7,185 bases of DNA from Acidobacteriota bacterium (GTDB lineage: Bacteria > Acidobacteriota > Vicinamibacteria > Vicinamibacterales > UBA2999), in the NCBI GenBank assembly GCA_947478985.1, contig CANJYC010000085.1:1-7185 (forward strand), in the 5' to 3' direction. The notes under the pieces were generated by a model. The model did not search any database. It was not told the DNA's origin and worked only from the letters and a program-made list of their open reading frames with translations. Position numbers and translations under genes: made by a program. Positions 1 to 6,508 of the stretch are shown here, piece by piece (position 1 is the first letter of the stretch; each line of letters begins with the position of its first letter).

Positions 1-573
1 CCGACCGACGTCAACGGGATCAACAAGGCGGCGGGCGAGTACTACCACCTCGTCTACAACAACGTGTTCGGCGTCCGCGCCTGTTCGCTTCGCCTGACCA
101 ACGTCTACGGGCCGCGGCAGCTGCTGAAGCACAACCGGCAGGGGTTCATCGCCTGGTTCATTCGCCTGGCGCTCGAGAACCGCGAAATCCAGATCTACGG
201 CGATGGCCGGCAGCTCCGCGACTTCGTGTACGTCGATGATTGCGCTGATGCGTTCCTCCGTGCCGGCGCGAGCGAGGCATCGAGCGGACAGGTGTTCAAC
301 GTGGGCGGAGGAGACCCGATCGCGCATCGCGATCTCGTCGATCTGCTGATTGCCACCGCGGGCACGGGACGCTACCGCCTGGTCGAGTGGCCCCCTGAGA
401 AGAAGGCGATCGACATCGGCGACTTCTACGCAGACTCGACGCTGATCGGCAGAACGCTCGGGTGGCAGCCTCGCACGCCGCTACGCGAGGGGCTGATGCG
501 TACGCTCGATTTCTACCGGACGAACCTGGCGCAGTACGTCACCACCGGCGACGGACAGGTCGTGGCGTCGTGA
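1..573 (+). CDS. NAD-dependent epimerase/dehydratase (extended SDR), C-terminal part, 5' end outside window
   Basis: The frame is open from base 1 to the TGA at 571-573 and gives 190 residues; the Rossmann NAD-binding half lies upstream of the window. Extended-SDR enzymes interconvert or dehydrate nucleotide-activated sugars in the cytoplasm using bound NAD. Visible family marks are GINKAAGE (residues 6-13, with the catalytic-type Lys at 9), RLTNVYGPRQ (31-40), the substrate-loop segment IYGDGRQLRDFVYVDD (65-80) and FNVGGG (99-104). The position four residues before the Lys, normally the catalytic Tyr of YxxxK, is Asn here. Ungapped alignment with the second SDR in this window (1673-2635) supports that register. 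The GTG at 64 lies inside conserved family sequence and is not the start. The stop overlaps the GTG start of the aminotransferase gene. The family is certain, but the sugar substrate cannot be assigned. Confidence 0.93.
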   Translation, partial: PTDVNGINKAAGEYYHLVYNNVFGVRACSLRLTNVYGPRQLLKHNRQGFIAWFIRLALENREIQIYGDGRQLRDFVYVDDCADAFLRAGASEASSGQVFNVGGGDPIAHRDLVDLLIATAGTGRYRLVEWPPEKKAIDIGDFYADSTLIGRTLGWQPRTPLREGLMRTLDFYRTNLAQYVTTGDGQVVAS

Positions 574-1676
574 GCGTACCCGCGGTGCCGTTCCTCGACC
601 TGCGCTCCGGCGACGACGCGGCTGACGTCCGCGCCGCAATCGATCGCGTCATCGCCAGCGGGTGGTTCGTCCTCGGCCCCGAGGTCGAGGCGTTCGAAGC
701 GGAGTTCGCGGCAGCCAGCGGTGCACGCTTTGCTGTCGGCGTCGGCAATGGCACCGATGCGCTCACGCTGCTGTTGCGCGCCGCAGACATTGGCCCCGGC
801 GACGAGGTAATCGTGCCTGCGCTCACCGCCGCCTTTTCGGCCATGGCCGTCCTCGCAGCCGGCGCACAGCCGGTCTTCGCCGATCTCGATCCGGCGCGGC
901 TGACTCTCGATCCCGGCGCGTGCGAGGCGGTGATCACGCCGCGCACGCGCGCCATCATGCCGGTCCATCTCTACGGCCAGGCCGCTGACGTGCCGGCGCT
1001 GCGAGCGCTGGCGGATTCACATTCGCTACTGCTCGTCGAAGACTGCTGCCAGGCCCACCTCGCGACGTGCGCGGGTGTGCCCGTGGGCACGACCAGCTTC
1101 GGCGGCGCCTTCAGCTTCTACCCGACGAAGAACCTCGGCGCGCTCGGTGATGGCGGGGCCGTGATCACCAACGATGCCGCCGTAGCCGAGAGACTGCGGC
1201 GCCTCCGTAACGGCGGGCAGCGCGAGCGGTACCAGCACGACGAACCGGGCCTCAACAGCCGGCTCGACGAGTTGCAGGCGGCCGTACTGCGGGCACGCCT
1301 GCCCTGTCTGGCGGTGCAGACGGCACGCCGCCGGGCGATCGCGGCCGAGTACCGCCGCACACTCCCAGCGTGGCTGCCGCCCGTGGCGCAGGTCGACGCC
1401 GGACACGTCTATCACCTCTTTCCCGTCCGCTCGTCCGATCGCGACACGCTCCAGCGGCACCTGCACGCGGCCGGCATCGACACGCTCGTTCACTATCCGC
1501 TGGCACTCACCGAACAGCGCGCGTTCGCGTCGCCGACTCCGGCACCCTGCCCGGTGGCCGAACGCGCGGCGCGTGAGGTGCTGTCGTTACCGATGCGACC
1601 CGGCCTCAGCGATGCGGACGTCGCGGCCGTGGTCGAGGCGGCTCACTCATTTCAGAAGGGACGCGTACACGCGTGA
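570..1676 (+). CDS. DegT/DnrJ/EryC1/StrS family PLP-dependent sugar aminotransferase
   Basis: The 368-residue product has the usual length for this family, which transfers an amino group, normally from glutamate, to a keto group on a nucleotide-activated sugar. Motifs in order are PFLDLR near the N-terminus, GWFVLGPEVEAFE (31-43), GNGTDAL (59-65), PVHLYGQAADV (131-141), EDCCQAH (157-163), FSFYPTKNLGALGDGG (181-196, with Lys187 as the expected PLP Schiff-base lysine) and GLNSRLDELQAA (227-238). The YPTKNLGALGDGG form resembles that of sugar 3-aminotransferases such as FdtB and QdtB, but that is only a hint, since no 3,4-ketoisomerase is visible. I chose the GTG at 570 because the family's N-terminal PFLDLR follows directly and it forms a GTGA overlap with the preceding stop. 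GGACAGG at 553-559 is a modest ribosome binding site. In-frame codons from 462 to 569 lie inside the upstream gene and give no family sequence. Confidence 0.95.
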   Translation: MSVPAVPFLDLRSGDDAADVRAAIDRVIASGWFVLGPEVEAFEAEFAAASGARFAVGVGNGTDALTLLLRAADIGPGDEVIVPALTAAFSAMAVLAAGAQPVFADLDPARLTLDPGACEAVITPRTRAIMPVHLYGQAADVPALRALADSHSLLLVEDCCQAHLATCAGVPVGTTSFGGAFSFYPTKNLGALGDGGAVITNDAAVAERLRRLRNGGQRERYQHDEPGLNSRLDELQAAVLRARLPCLAVQTARRRAIAAEYRRTLPAWLPPVAQVDAGHVYHLFPVRSSDRDTLQRHLHAAGIDTLVHYPLALTEQRAFASPTPAPCPVAERAAREVLSLPMRPGLSDADVAAVVEAAHSFQKGRVHA

Positions 1677-2635
1677 AAGCATTGCTCACCGGCGGCGCCG
1701 GCTTCATCGGCTCCCATCTTGCAGAACGGCTCCTGGCCGACGGTCACGAGGTCGCGGTCCTCGACAACCTGTCGACCGGCTCGATCGATAACATCGCGCA
1801 CCTGAAAGGCGCGCAAGGCTTCACCTACACCATCGACACGGTCACCAACGAGCCGCTGCTCGCCGAGCTCATCGACCGCTGCGACGTGGTGTTCCACCTC
1901 GCCGCGGCAGTGGGTGTGAAGCTGATCGTCGAGCAGCCCGTGCACACCATCGAGACCAACGTCCACGGCACCGAGGTGGTGCTGAAGCTCGCGAACAAGA
2001 AGAAGAAGCTGGTGTTCATCGCATCCACCTCCGAGGTGTACGGCAAGAGCACCGACGTCCCGTTTCGCGAAGGATCGGACCTCGTGCTCGGCGCCTCGGT
2101 GAAGCACCGCTGGGCGTATGCCTGCAGCAAGCTCATCGATGAATTTCTCGCGCTCGCCTACTGGAAGGAACGAAAGCTCCCGGTCGTGGTCGTCCGGCTG
2201 TTCAACACCGTCGGGCCCCGCCAGACCGGGCAGTACGGCATGGTGCTCCCGACATTCGTCCGGCAGGCGCTCGCCGGCGCGCCGATTACCGTGTTCGGCG
2301 ACGGCACCCAGTCGCGCAGCTTCACCTATGTGGGCGATGTCGTCGAGGCCCTGGTGACGCTCGCGCAGGAACCGCGCGCCGTCGGAGAGGTCTTCAACAT
2401 CGGCAACGTGGGCGAGGTCTCGATGACCGACCTGGCGCTGAAGGTGAAGGCGATGACCGGAAGCCAGTCGCCGATCCATTACATCCCGTATGACCAGGCC
2501 TATGAGGAGGGTTTCGAGGACATGCCGCGGCGCGTGCCGGACATCTCCAAGATCCGCGGGCTCATCGGCTACGAGCCACAGCTCGGCCTGGACGCCATCG
2601 TGCAACGGGTAATCGACTACTTTCGCGGGCAATAG
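1673..2635 (+). CDS. NAD-dependent epimerase/dehydratase (extended SDR), complete
   Basis: This 320-residue protein is a complete extended SDR that acts on nucleotide sugars. It shows the NAD-binding TGGAGFIGSH (6-15), the acidic Asp31 in LDNLSTG that typically binds the NAD ribose, HLAAAVGV (75-82), the catalytic Ser/Thr segment IASTSEVYG (116-124), the intact YACSK dyad (Tyr149, Lys153), VRLFNTVGPRQ (174-184), VFGDGTQSRSFTYVGDV (207-223) and FNIGN (241-245). Overall it resembles the UDP-glucose 4-epimerase, UDP-glucuronate decarboxylase and GDP-mannose dehydratase group, and sequence alone does not choose among them. The GTG start overlaps the aminotransferase stop (GTGA), with AGAAGGG at 1654-1660 upstream at a slightly long spacing. 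It is probably the last gene of the sugar cassette, because 50 non-coding bases follow. Unlike the first SDR, its catalytic residues are all present. Confidence 0.95.
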   Translation: MKALLTGGAGFIGSHLAERLLADGHEVAVLDNLSTGSIDNIAHLKGAQGFTYTIDTVTNEPLLAELIDRCDVVFHLAAAVGVKLIVEQPVHTIETNVHGTEVVLKLANKKKKLVFIASTSEVYGKSTDVPFREGSDLVLGASVKHRWAYACSKLIDEFLALAYWKERKLPVVVVRLFNTVGPRQTGQYGMVLPTFVRQALAGAPITVFGDGTQSRSFTYVGDVVEALVTLAQEPRAVGEVFNIGNVGEVSMTDLALKVKAMTGSQSPIHYIPYDQAYEEGFEDMPRRVPDISKIRGLIGYEPQLGLDAIVQRVIDYFRGQ

Positions 2636-2659
2636 CGGCCATGTGATGAGACGCGGCCG

Positions 2660-2665
2660 TATACT
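2660..2665 (+). promoter_or_regulatory. Candidate -10 box (TATACT)
   Basis: TATACT lies in the 50-base gap between the second SDR and the STN-like gene and stands out as AT-rich in a GC-rich stretch. A start of transcription about seven bases downstream would leave a leader of roughly 14 bases before the ATG at 2686. I see no good -35 hexamer at the normal spacing, and the leader has no clear Shine-Dalgarno. The change of gene theme here supports a new transcription start, but the call rests on one hexamer. Confidence 0.35.
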
Positions 2666-2685
2666 GTGATCGGTCTCTTCCAGAC

Positions 2686-3387
2686 ATGAATCTCAAGCCC
2701 CTGGCGGCCGTCCTGATGCTCCTGTGCTGCGTCGCTCCCGCGAATGCGCAGGCCGTCAAGGTGCGCTTCCATGACGGGCTGGTCAGCCTCAGCGCGCAGA
2801 ATGCGCCGCTGCGCACGATCCTTGCGGAATGGGCGAAACTCGGCGGCGCCACGGTCACCAACGCGGAACGCATCCCCGCCACACCGCTCACCCTCGAGCT
2901 GAACGACATCCCTGAGCGCCAGGCGATCGACATTCTGCTGCGGAATGTCAGCGGCTATCTCGCCGCGCCCCGGCCGGTGGGCAAGCCAGGCGTGGCCGTC
3001 TACGACCGCATCCTCATCCTGGCCACGAGCGCGGCGCCTCGCAGTGCGCCGCCGCCCGCGGGAGCTCAGGGACGTCAGGCCCCGCCGCAACCGCAGCAGC
3101 CACAGATCGTCCCCCTCCCCGCTGACCCGGATGACCCGGCCGACGAGGATGTTCCCCCGCAGATTGCCCCGTTCCCGCGCCCCGGGGGACCCGGGAGGCC
3201 TGGCCCCTACGGGGTTCCACAGCCACCGGAGCCGGATGACGACCAGCCTGAGCCAACGTCGCCGCCGGCCGCGGGTAATCCATTTGGCGTACCGACAGGC
3301 GCCACGAGCCGTCCCGGTGTCATCACGCCTGTTCCACAGGTACGGCCCCAGCCTGGAACGCGACCCAGACCCAGCCCATCGCGGTAA
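2686..3387 (+). CDS. Exported STN-like domain protein with proline-rich C-terminal tail
   Basis: The 233-residue product begins with a typical Sec signal peptide: MNLK, a hydrophobic stretch at about 5-17, and an ANA cleavage motif just before Gln22. Residues 24-94 resemble the secretin/TonB short N-terminal (STN) fold. They read as VKVRFHDGLVSL, then NAPLRTILAEWAKLGGATV, a basic-proline segment, LTLELNDIPERQAIDILLRNVSGYL. A short strand-like segment, VAVYDRILILAT (103-114), follows. From about 117 to the end the chain is low-complexity and rich in Pro, Gln, Gly and Asp. STN domains usually sit at the periplasmic N-terminus of secretins or TonB-dependent receptors, but no pore or barrel domain is present here, so this is a stand-alone periplasmic or outer-membrane-associated protein of unknown role. 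The start is the only ATG giving a signal peptide; no strong ribosome binding site precedes it. The STN assignment is by pattern and moderately sure, and the function is unknown. Confidence 0.82.
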   Translation: MNLKPLAAVLMLLCCVAPANAQAVKVRFHDGLVSLSAQNAPLRTILAEWAKLGGATVTNAERIPATPLTLELNDIPERQAIDILLRNVSGYLAAPRPVGKPGVAVYDRILILATSAAPRSAPPPAGAQGRQAPPQPQQPQIVPLPADPDDPADEDVPPQIAPFPRPGGPGRPGPYGVPQPPEPDDDQPEPTSPPAAGNPFGVPTGATSRPGVITPVPQVRPQPGTRPRPSPSR

Positions 3388-3397
3388 CGATCGCCTC

Positions 3398-3403
3398 TAC
3401 AAT
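3398..3403 (+). promoter_or_regulatory. Candidate -10 box (TACAAT) immediately upstream of the acyltransferase gene
   Basis: TACAAT matches the -10 consensus at five of six positions and sits in the 21-base gap after the STN-like gene. The normal six-to-eight-base distance to a transcription start falls at about 3410-3411, on the GTG/ATG start codons at 3409 and 3412, which would make the mRNA leaderless or nearly so. No recognisable -35 hexamer lies at the expected spacing. The gene could also be read through from the upstream gene. Confidence 0.35.
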
Positions 3404-3411
3404 ATGAGGTG

Positions 3412-4455
3412 ATGTCGGAAATCGATCGCTTCAGACCCGACGATCGTCGCGGCGTCGATACGCTCTATCGCCGCATGCACGGCGCGGACGCAGCCGAGGC
3501 GCACCGCCTCCGCTGGGAATGGCAGCACCGCCGCAATCCCTACAACACCGACGGGCAACCCGGCATCTGGGTCGCGCGAGAGGGACCGACCGTCGTCGGT
3601 CAGTACCCGACGCTGCCAGTGTGCGTCTCGCTCAAGGGCCTTGAGATTGGCGGCGCCTGGGGCAGGAACGCGGTCGTGGCGCCCGAGCGTGACGGGCAGG
3701 CGCTCGACGAAGCGCTGGTGCGCGCCTGGGATCGCAACAGCGGCGCCGTGCTCACGCTCGGAGCGACCGGTGAATCACGGCAGCTGCTCGACCGTCTGCA
3801 CTGGCCGTCCGCACACGTGCTGCCCTGCCTCGTCAAGCCGCTGACGCGTCGCGCCATCCGCTTTCCGAGCTGGCCGACACCGCTCAACAGACTCATCTCG
3901 GCGCTGACGCTGCCGGTCGTGCAGATTGTGTCGCGGTCGCGTCCGCTGCGCGCGGAATGCGAGCCGATCCGCCGCTTCGATTCGTCGTTCACTGCGCTCT
4001 GGGAACGGCTCGCCCCGAAGTTCGACCTCGCCGTCAGGCGCGACGCGCCCTACCTGAACTGGCGCTACATCGAACCGCCGCACGTGCGCTACTCGGTCGT
4101 GGCGCTGAAGCGTCAGGGCGAGGTGCACGGCTACGCGGTCTATCGGCACCGGCATGAACCGCTCGGCCGCGTCACGATGCTCGTGGACTTCCTCGTCGAT
4201 CCGGACGATATCTCCGGCCTCAAGACACTGCTGCGCTGGGTCGATCGCGCGGCGCGTGCCGAGGATGCCGACAAGGTGCGCTGCTATGCGATGCACGGCG
4301 CGCTCCGCCGTGTGCTGCGCCGCAACGGCTACTTCAACGTCAAGTCGACGATTGAAGTGAGCGTCAAGATCAATGCTGTGCAGGTGCCGAAGGGCTTCTA
4401 TGAGGACACCGACGGCTGGCACCTCACCTACGGCGATTCGGATCAGGACCATTAA
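3412..4455 (+). CDS. GNAT-like acyltransferase, two-lobed
   Basis: The product is 347 residues from the ATG at 3412, or 348 if the adjacent in-frame GTG at 3409 is used. Numbering here follows the longer form. It reads as two GNAT-like lobes. The first (about 4-140) has RWEWQHRRNPYN (35-46), IWVAREGPTVVGQY (53-66) and a degenerate acetyl-CoA-loop region near 83-105. The second (about 185-320) has RRDAPYLNWRYIEPP (210-224), GYAVYRH and MLVDFLVDP (257-265). The tail GWHLTYGDSDQDH (336-348) resembles endings I recall from acetyltransferases in polysaccharide clusters. An N-acyl transfer onto a sugar or amino sugar would fit the upstream aminotransferase, but that is inference. Canonical GNAT motif A (R/QxxGxG/A) is not clear, so catalysis is not certain. 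GAGG at 3406-3409 lies too close to the ATG to be a normal ribosome binding site. The TAA directly abuts the yqeY ATG. Confidence 0.85.
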   Translation: MSEIDRFRPDDRRGVDTLYRRMHGADAAEAHRLRWEWQHRRNPYNTDGQPGIWVAREGPTVVGQYPTLPVCVSLKGLEIGGAWGRNAVVAPERDGQALDEALVRAWDRNSGAVLTLGATGESRQLLDRLHWPSAHVLPCLVKPLTRRAIRFPSWPTPLNRLISALTLPVVQIVSRSRPLRAECEPIRRFDSSFTALWERLAPKFDLAVRRDAPYLNWRYIEPPHVRYSVVALKRQGEVHGYAVYRHRHEPLGRVTMLVDFLVDPDDISGLKTLLRWVDRAARAEDADKVRCYAMHGALRRVLRRNGYFNVKSTIEVSVKINAVQVPKGFYEDTDGWHLTYGDSDQDH

Positions 4456-4908
4456 ATGACCCTTACACAACAGGTCTCCGCGGACATCACGACGGCCATG
4501 AAAGCGAAGGATGCCGGTCGGCTCTCCGCGTTGCGGATGCTCAAGGCCGCGTTCATGAACAAGGAGGTCGAGAAGGGGCGCGACCTCGAGGACGCCGAGG
4601 CACTGCAGGTGGTCGCTTCGCTGGTGAAGCAGCGCCGTGACTCCATCGAACAGTTCACCAAGGCCGGACGGACGGACCTGGTCGCGAAGGAAGCGGCCGA
4701 CATCGCGGTGCTGGAGCACTTCCTGCCGCCTGCAGCGACCGCCGAAGAGATTGACGCCGCGGTGACCGCCGCCATCGCCGAGTCCGGGGCCACCTCGGCC
4801 AAGGACATGGGCAAGGTGATGAAAGCCGTGATGCCGAAGCTGGCCGGCAAGAACGCCGACGGCAAGGCGGTCAATGAAGCCGTCCGCCGGAAGCTTGGCG
4901 CAGCCTAA
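4456..4908 (+). CDS. yqeY: GatB/YqeY domain protein (YqeY family)
   Basis: The 150-residue length is typical of stand-alone YqeY proteins, which share a helical domain with the C-terminal part of the amidotransferase subunit GatB and are thought to contact tRNA. Their cellular role is not well defined. Family marks are the N-terminal helix with MKAKDAGRLSALRMLKAA (15-32), the core KQRRDSIEQFTKAGR (58-72) leading into EAADIAVLEHFLPP (79-92), and the C-terminal DMGKVMKAVMPKLAGKNADG (117-136) with NEAVRRKL following. The ATG abuts the stop of the acyltransferase gene (TAAATG), and AGGA at 4445-4448 gives a well-placed ribosome binding site. In many bacteria yqeY follows rpsU (ribosomal protein S21); here it lies between an acyltransferase and murJ, and its 3' end overlaps the murJ start. 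Confidence 0.95.
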   Translation: MTLTQQVSADITTAMKAKDAGRLSALRMLKAAFMNKEVEKGRDLEDAEALQVVASLVKQRRDSIEQFTKAGRTDLVAKEAADIAVLEHFLPPAATAEEIDAAVTAAIAESGATSAKDMGKVMKAVMPKLAGKNADGKAVNEAVRRKLGAA

Positions 4909-6508
4909 CCCTCCCGCTCCCTCATCTCCCCCGACCATCGCGCGCTCGGCGGCATCGGCGGGCGCGGCGACGATGACGAGCCGGATCCTCGGCGTCGTCC
5001 GCGAGCAGGTGCTGGCGTCGCTGTTCGGGGCCGGCAACGCCATGGACGCCTTCAACGTGGCGTTCCGCATTCCCAATCTCGTGCGGGATCTCTTCGCCGA
5101 AGGGGCGATGAGCGCAGCGTTTGTCCCCACCTTCACGCGTACGCTGACCAATGACGGCCGGGAGCGCGCGTGGCGACTCGGCAACTCGGTACTCAATCTG
5201 CTTGTGGTCATCACGGGGGTGCTCGTCATCCTCGGCATCGTGTTCGCGGTGCCGCTCGTCACGGCCTTCGCCGGCGAGTTCCGCAACGTTCCCGGCAAGC
5301 TCGAGCTCACGGTCCTGCTCACGCGCATCATGCTGCCATTCCTCACGATGGTCGCGGTCGCCGCGGCAGTGATGGGGATGCTCAACTCGCTCCACACGTT
5401 TTTCATTCCGGCGCTGTCGCCGGCCATGTTCAACGTGGCGACGATCCTCTGCGCGCTGACGCTCGTGCCGGTGATGCCGCGGTTCGGATTACCCGGCATC
5501 GCGGCCATCGCGATCGGCACACTCGTCGGAGGCCTGGCGCAGGTGGCCCTGCAGTGGCCGCAGCTGAGGCGCGAAGGGTTCACGTATCGTCCAACGCTCG
5601 ACTGGCACGACGCGGGGCTGCGCCGCGTGCTGGTGTTGATGGGGCCTGGCACCATCGGCGTCGCGGCCATGCAGGTGAATGTCTTTGTGAACACGCTGCT
5701 CGCCACCGGCGCCGGCACAGGCGCCGTGTCGTGGCTGAACTATGCGTTCCGCCTGATGTACCTGCCCATCGGCCTCTTCGGCGTGTCGATCGCCACGGCG
5801 ACGCTGCCGGCCGTCTCGCGGCACGCGGCGCGCCAGGACACGGCGGCGGTGCGCACCACGATCGCCGACGGGATGTCGCTGATGATGACGCTGAACGTCC
5901 CGGCGACATTCGGATTGATGGTGCTGGCCGCCCCCATCGTGCGGCTGATCTTCGAGCGCGGCGCGTTCACCGCAGCCGACACCATGTCGACAGCCGCGGC
6001 GCTGCAGTTCTACGCGATCGGGCTGGTGGGGTATTCAGTCGTCCGCATCATCGCGCCCACGTTCTACGCGCTGGGGCAGAACCGCATCCCTGTCGCCGTC
6101 AGCATCGCCACGATGCTCTTCAACGCGGGACTCAACATCATCCTTGTGCGGACGGTCGGCTTCCGGGGGCTGGCGCTCGGCACATCGATCGCAGCAGTGT
6201 TCAACGGGGCGCTCCTCCTGTTCCTGCTCCGCCGCCACCTCGGCGGCATCGAAGGCAGACGGATCGCCGCATCGATGTCCCGCATCGTCATCGCCTCGGC
6301 ACTCATGGCCGTCGCCGCTGCTGCAGCCGACGCGTGGCTGCCCGCCCTGATTCCCGGGCCGGGCCTCCTGCCGCAACTCGCTCGTCTGTGTCTCGACATT
6401 GCGACGGCCCTGGCCGTGCTAGCCGGGGCTGCGCACCTGCTCCGCATCCCAGAGTTTCAGCAGGGCGCCGCGCTCGTGACTCAGCGGCTTTCCAGAAGGC
6501 TGGAATGA
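4874..6508 (+). CDS. murJ: Lipid II flippase MurJ (MOP/MviN family)
   Basis: This polytopic inner-membrane protein of 544 residues moves lipid-linked peptidoglycan precursor (lipid II) across the membrane. Hallmarks are TSRILGVVRE (35-44), FGAGNAMDAFNVAFRIPNL (51-69) and FAEGAMSAAFVPTF (74-87). Hydrophobic helices recur along the chain, including about 105-130, 150-170, 180-200, 205-225, 340-360, 380-400, 405-425, 435-453 and 470-485. By position, Arg37, Arg43, Asp58 and Arg293 (in FRLMYLPIGLFGVSIATATLP) match residues I recall as essential in E. coli MurJ (R18, R24, D39, R270). The ATG at 4874 overlaps yqeY by 35 bases, with AAGGCGG at 4864-4870 as a possible ribosome binding site. A TTG at 4895 would shorten the Pro/Ser-rich N-terminal lead by seven residues and the overlap to 14 bases. 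The stop overlaps the next start (ATGA). Confidence 0.95.
   Translation: MKPSAGSLAQPNPPAPSSPPTIARSAASAGAATMTSRILGVVREQVLASLFGAGNAMDAFNVAFRIPNLVRDLFAEGAMSAAFVPTFTRTLTNDGRERAWRLGNSVLNLLVVITGVLVILGIVFAVPLVTAFAGEFRNVPGKLELTVLLTRIMLPFLTMVAVAAAVMGMLNSLHTFFIPALSPAMFNVATILCALTLVPVMPRFGLPGIAAIAIGTLVGGLAQVALQWPQLRREGFTYRPTLDWHDAGLRRVLVLMGPGTIGVAAMQVNVFVNTLLATGAGTGAVSWLNYAFRLMYLPIGLFGVSIATATLPAVSRHAARQDTAAVRTTIADGMSLMMTLNVPATFGLMVLAAPIVRLIFERGAFTAADTMSTAAALQFYAIGLVGYSVVRIIAPTFYALGQNRIPVAVSIATMLFNAGLNIILVRTVGFRGLALGTSIAAVFNGALLLFLLRRHLGGIEGRRIAASMSRIVIASALMAVAAAAADAWLPALIPGPGLLPQLARLCLDIATALAVLAGAAHLLRIPEFQQGAALVTQRLSRRLE

Noticed and set aside
462..569. N-terminal extension of the aminotransferase
   Set aside because: These 36 codons lie within the upstream SDR gene and give no family sequence. 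The GTG at 570 with its stop-start overlap is the better start.
64..573. A separate short gene starting at the GTG at 64
   Set aside because: The frame is open to base 1, and residues before the GTG carry the conserved SDR lysine segment, so this is one truncated gene.
1652..2632. A 326-codon open frame on the - strand opposite the second SDR
   Set aside because: It mirrors the SDR gene almost exactly, and the SDR has all its catalytic motifs. The antisense product (repeated Val, His, Asp, Glu and Arg runs) looks like codon-bias shadowing.
2636..2659. Hairpin in the gap after the second SDR as a terminator
   Set aside because: CGGCC at 2636-2640 can pair with GGCCG at 2655-2659, but that is only five base pairs around a 14-base loop with no T tract, so intrinsic termination is not supported.
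3121..3200. Repeated GACCCGG and CCCGGG units, possible repeat or regulatory structure
   Set aside because: They encode the Pro/Asp/Gly-rich tail of the STN-like protein in frame, so low-complexity coding explains them.
3775..5718. A 647-codon open frame on the - strand
   Set aside because: It runs antisense across the acyltransferase, yqeY and murJ genes, whose + strand products carry clear family motifs. Its translation shows no recognisable domain and is rich in Arg, His and Ala, as expected for a GC-rich shadow frame.
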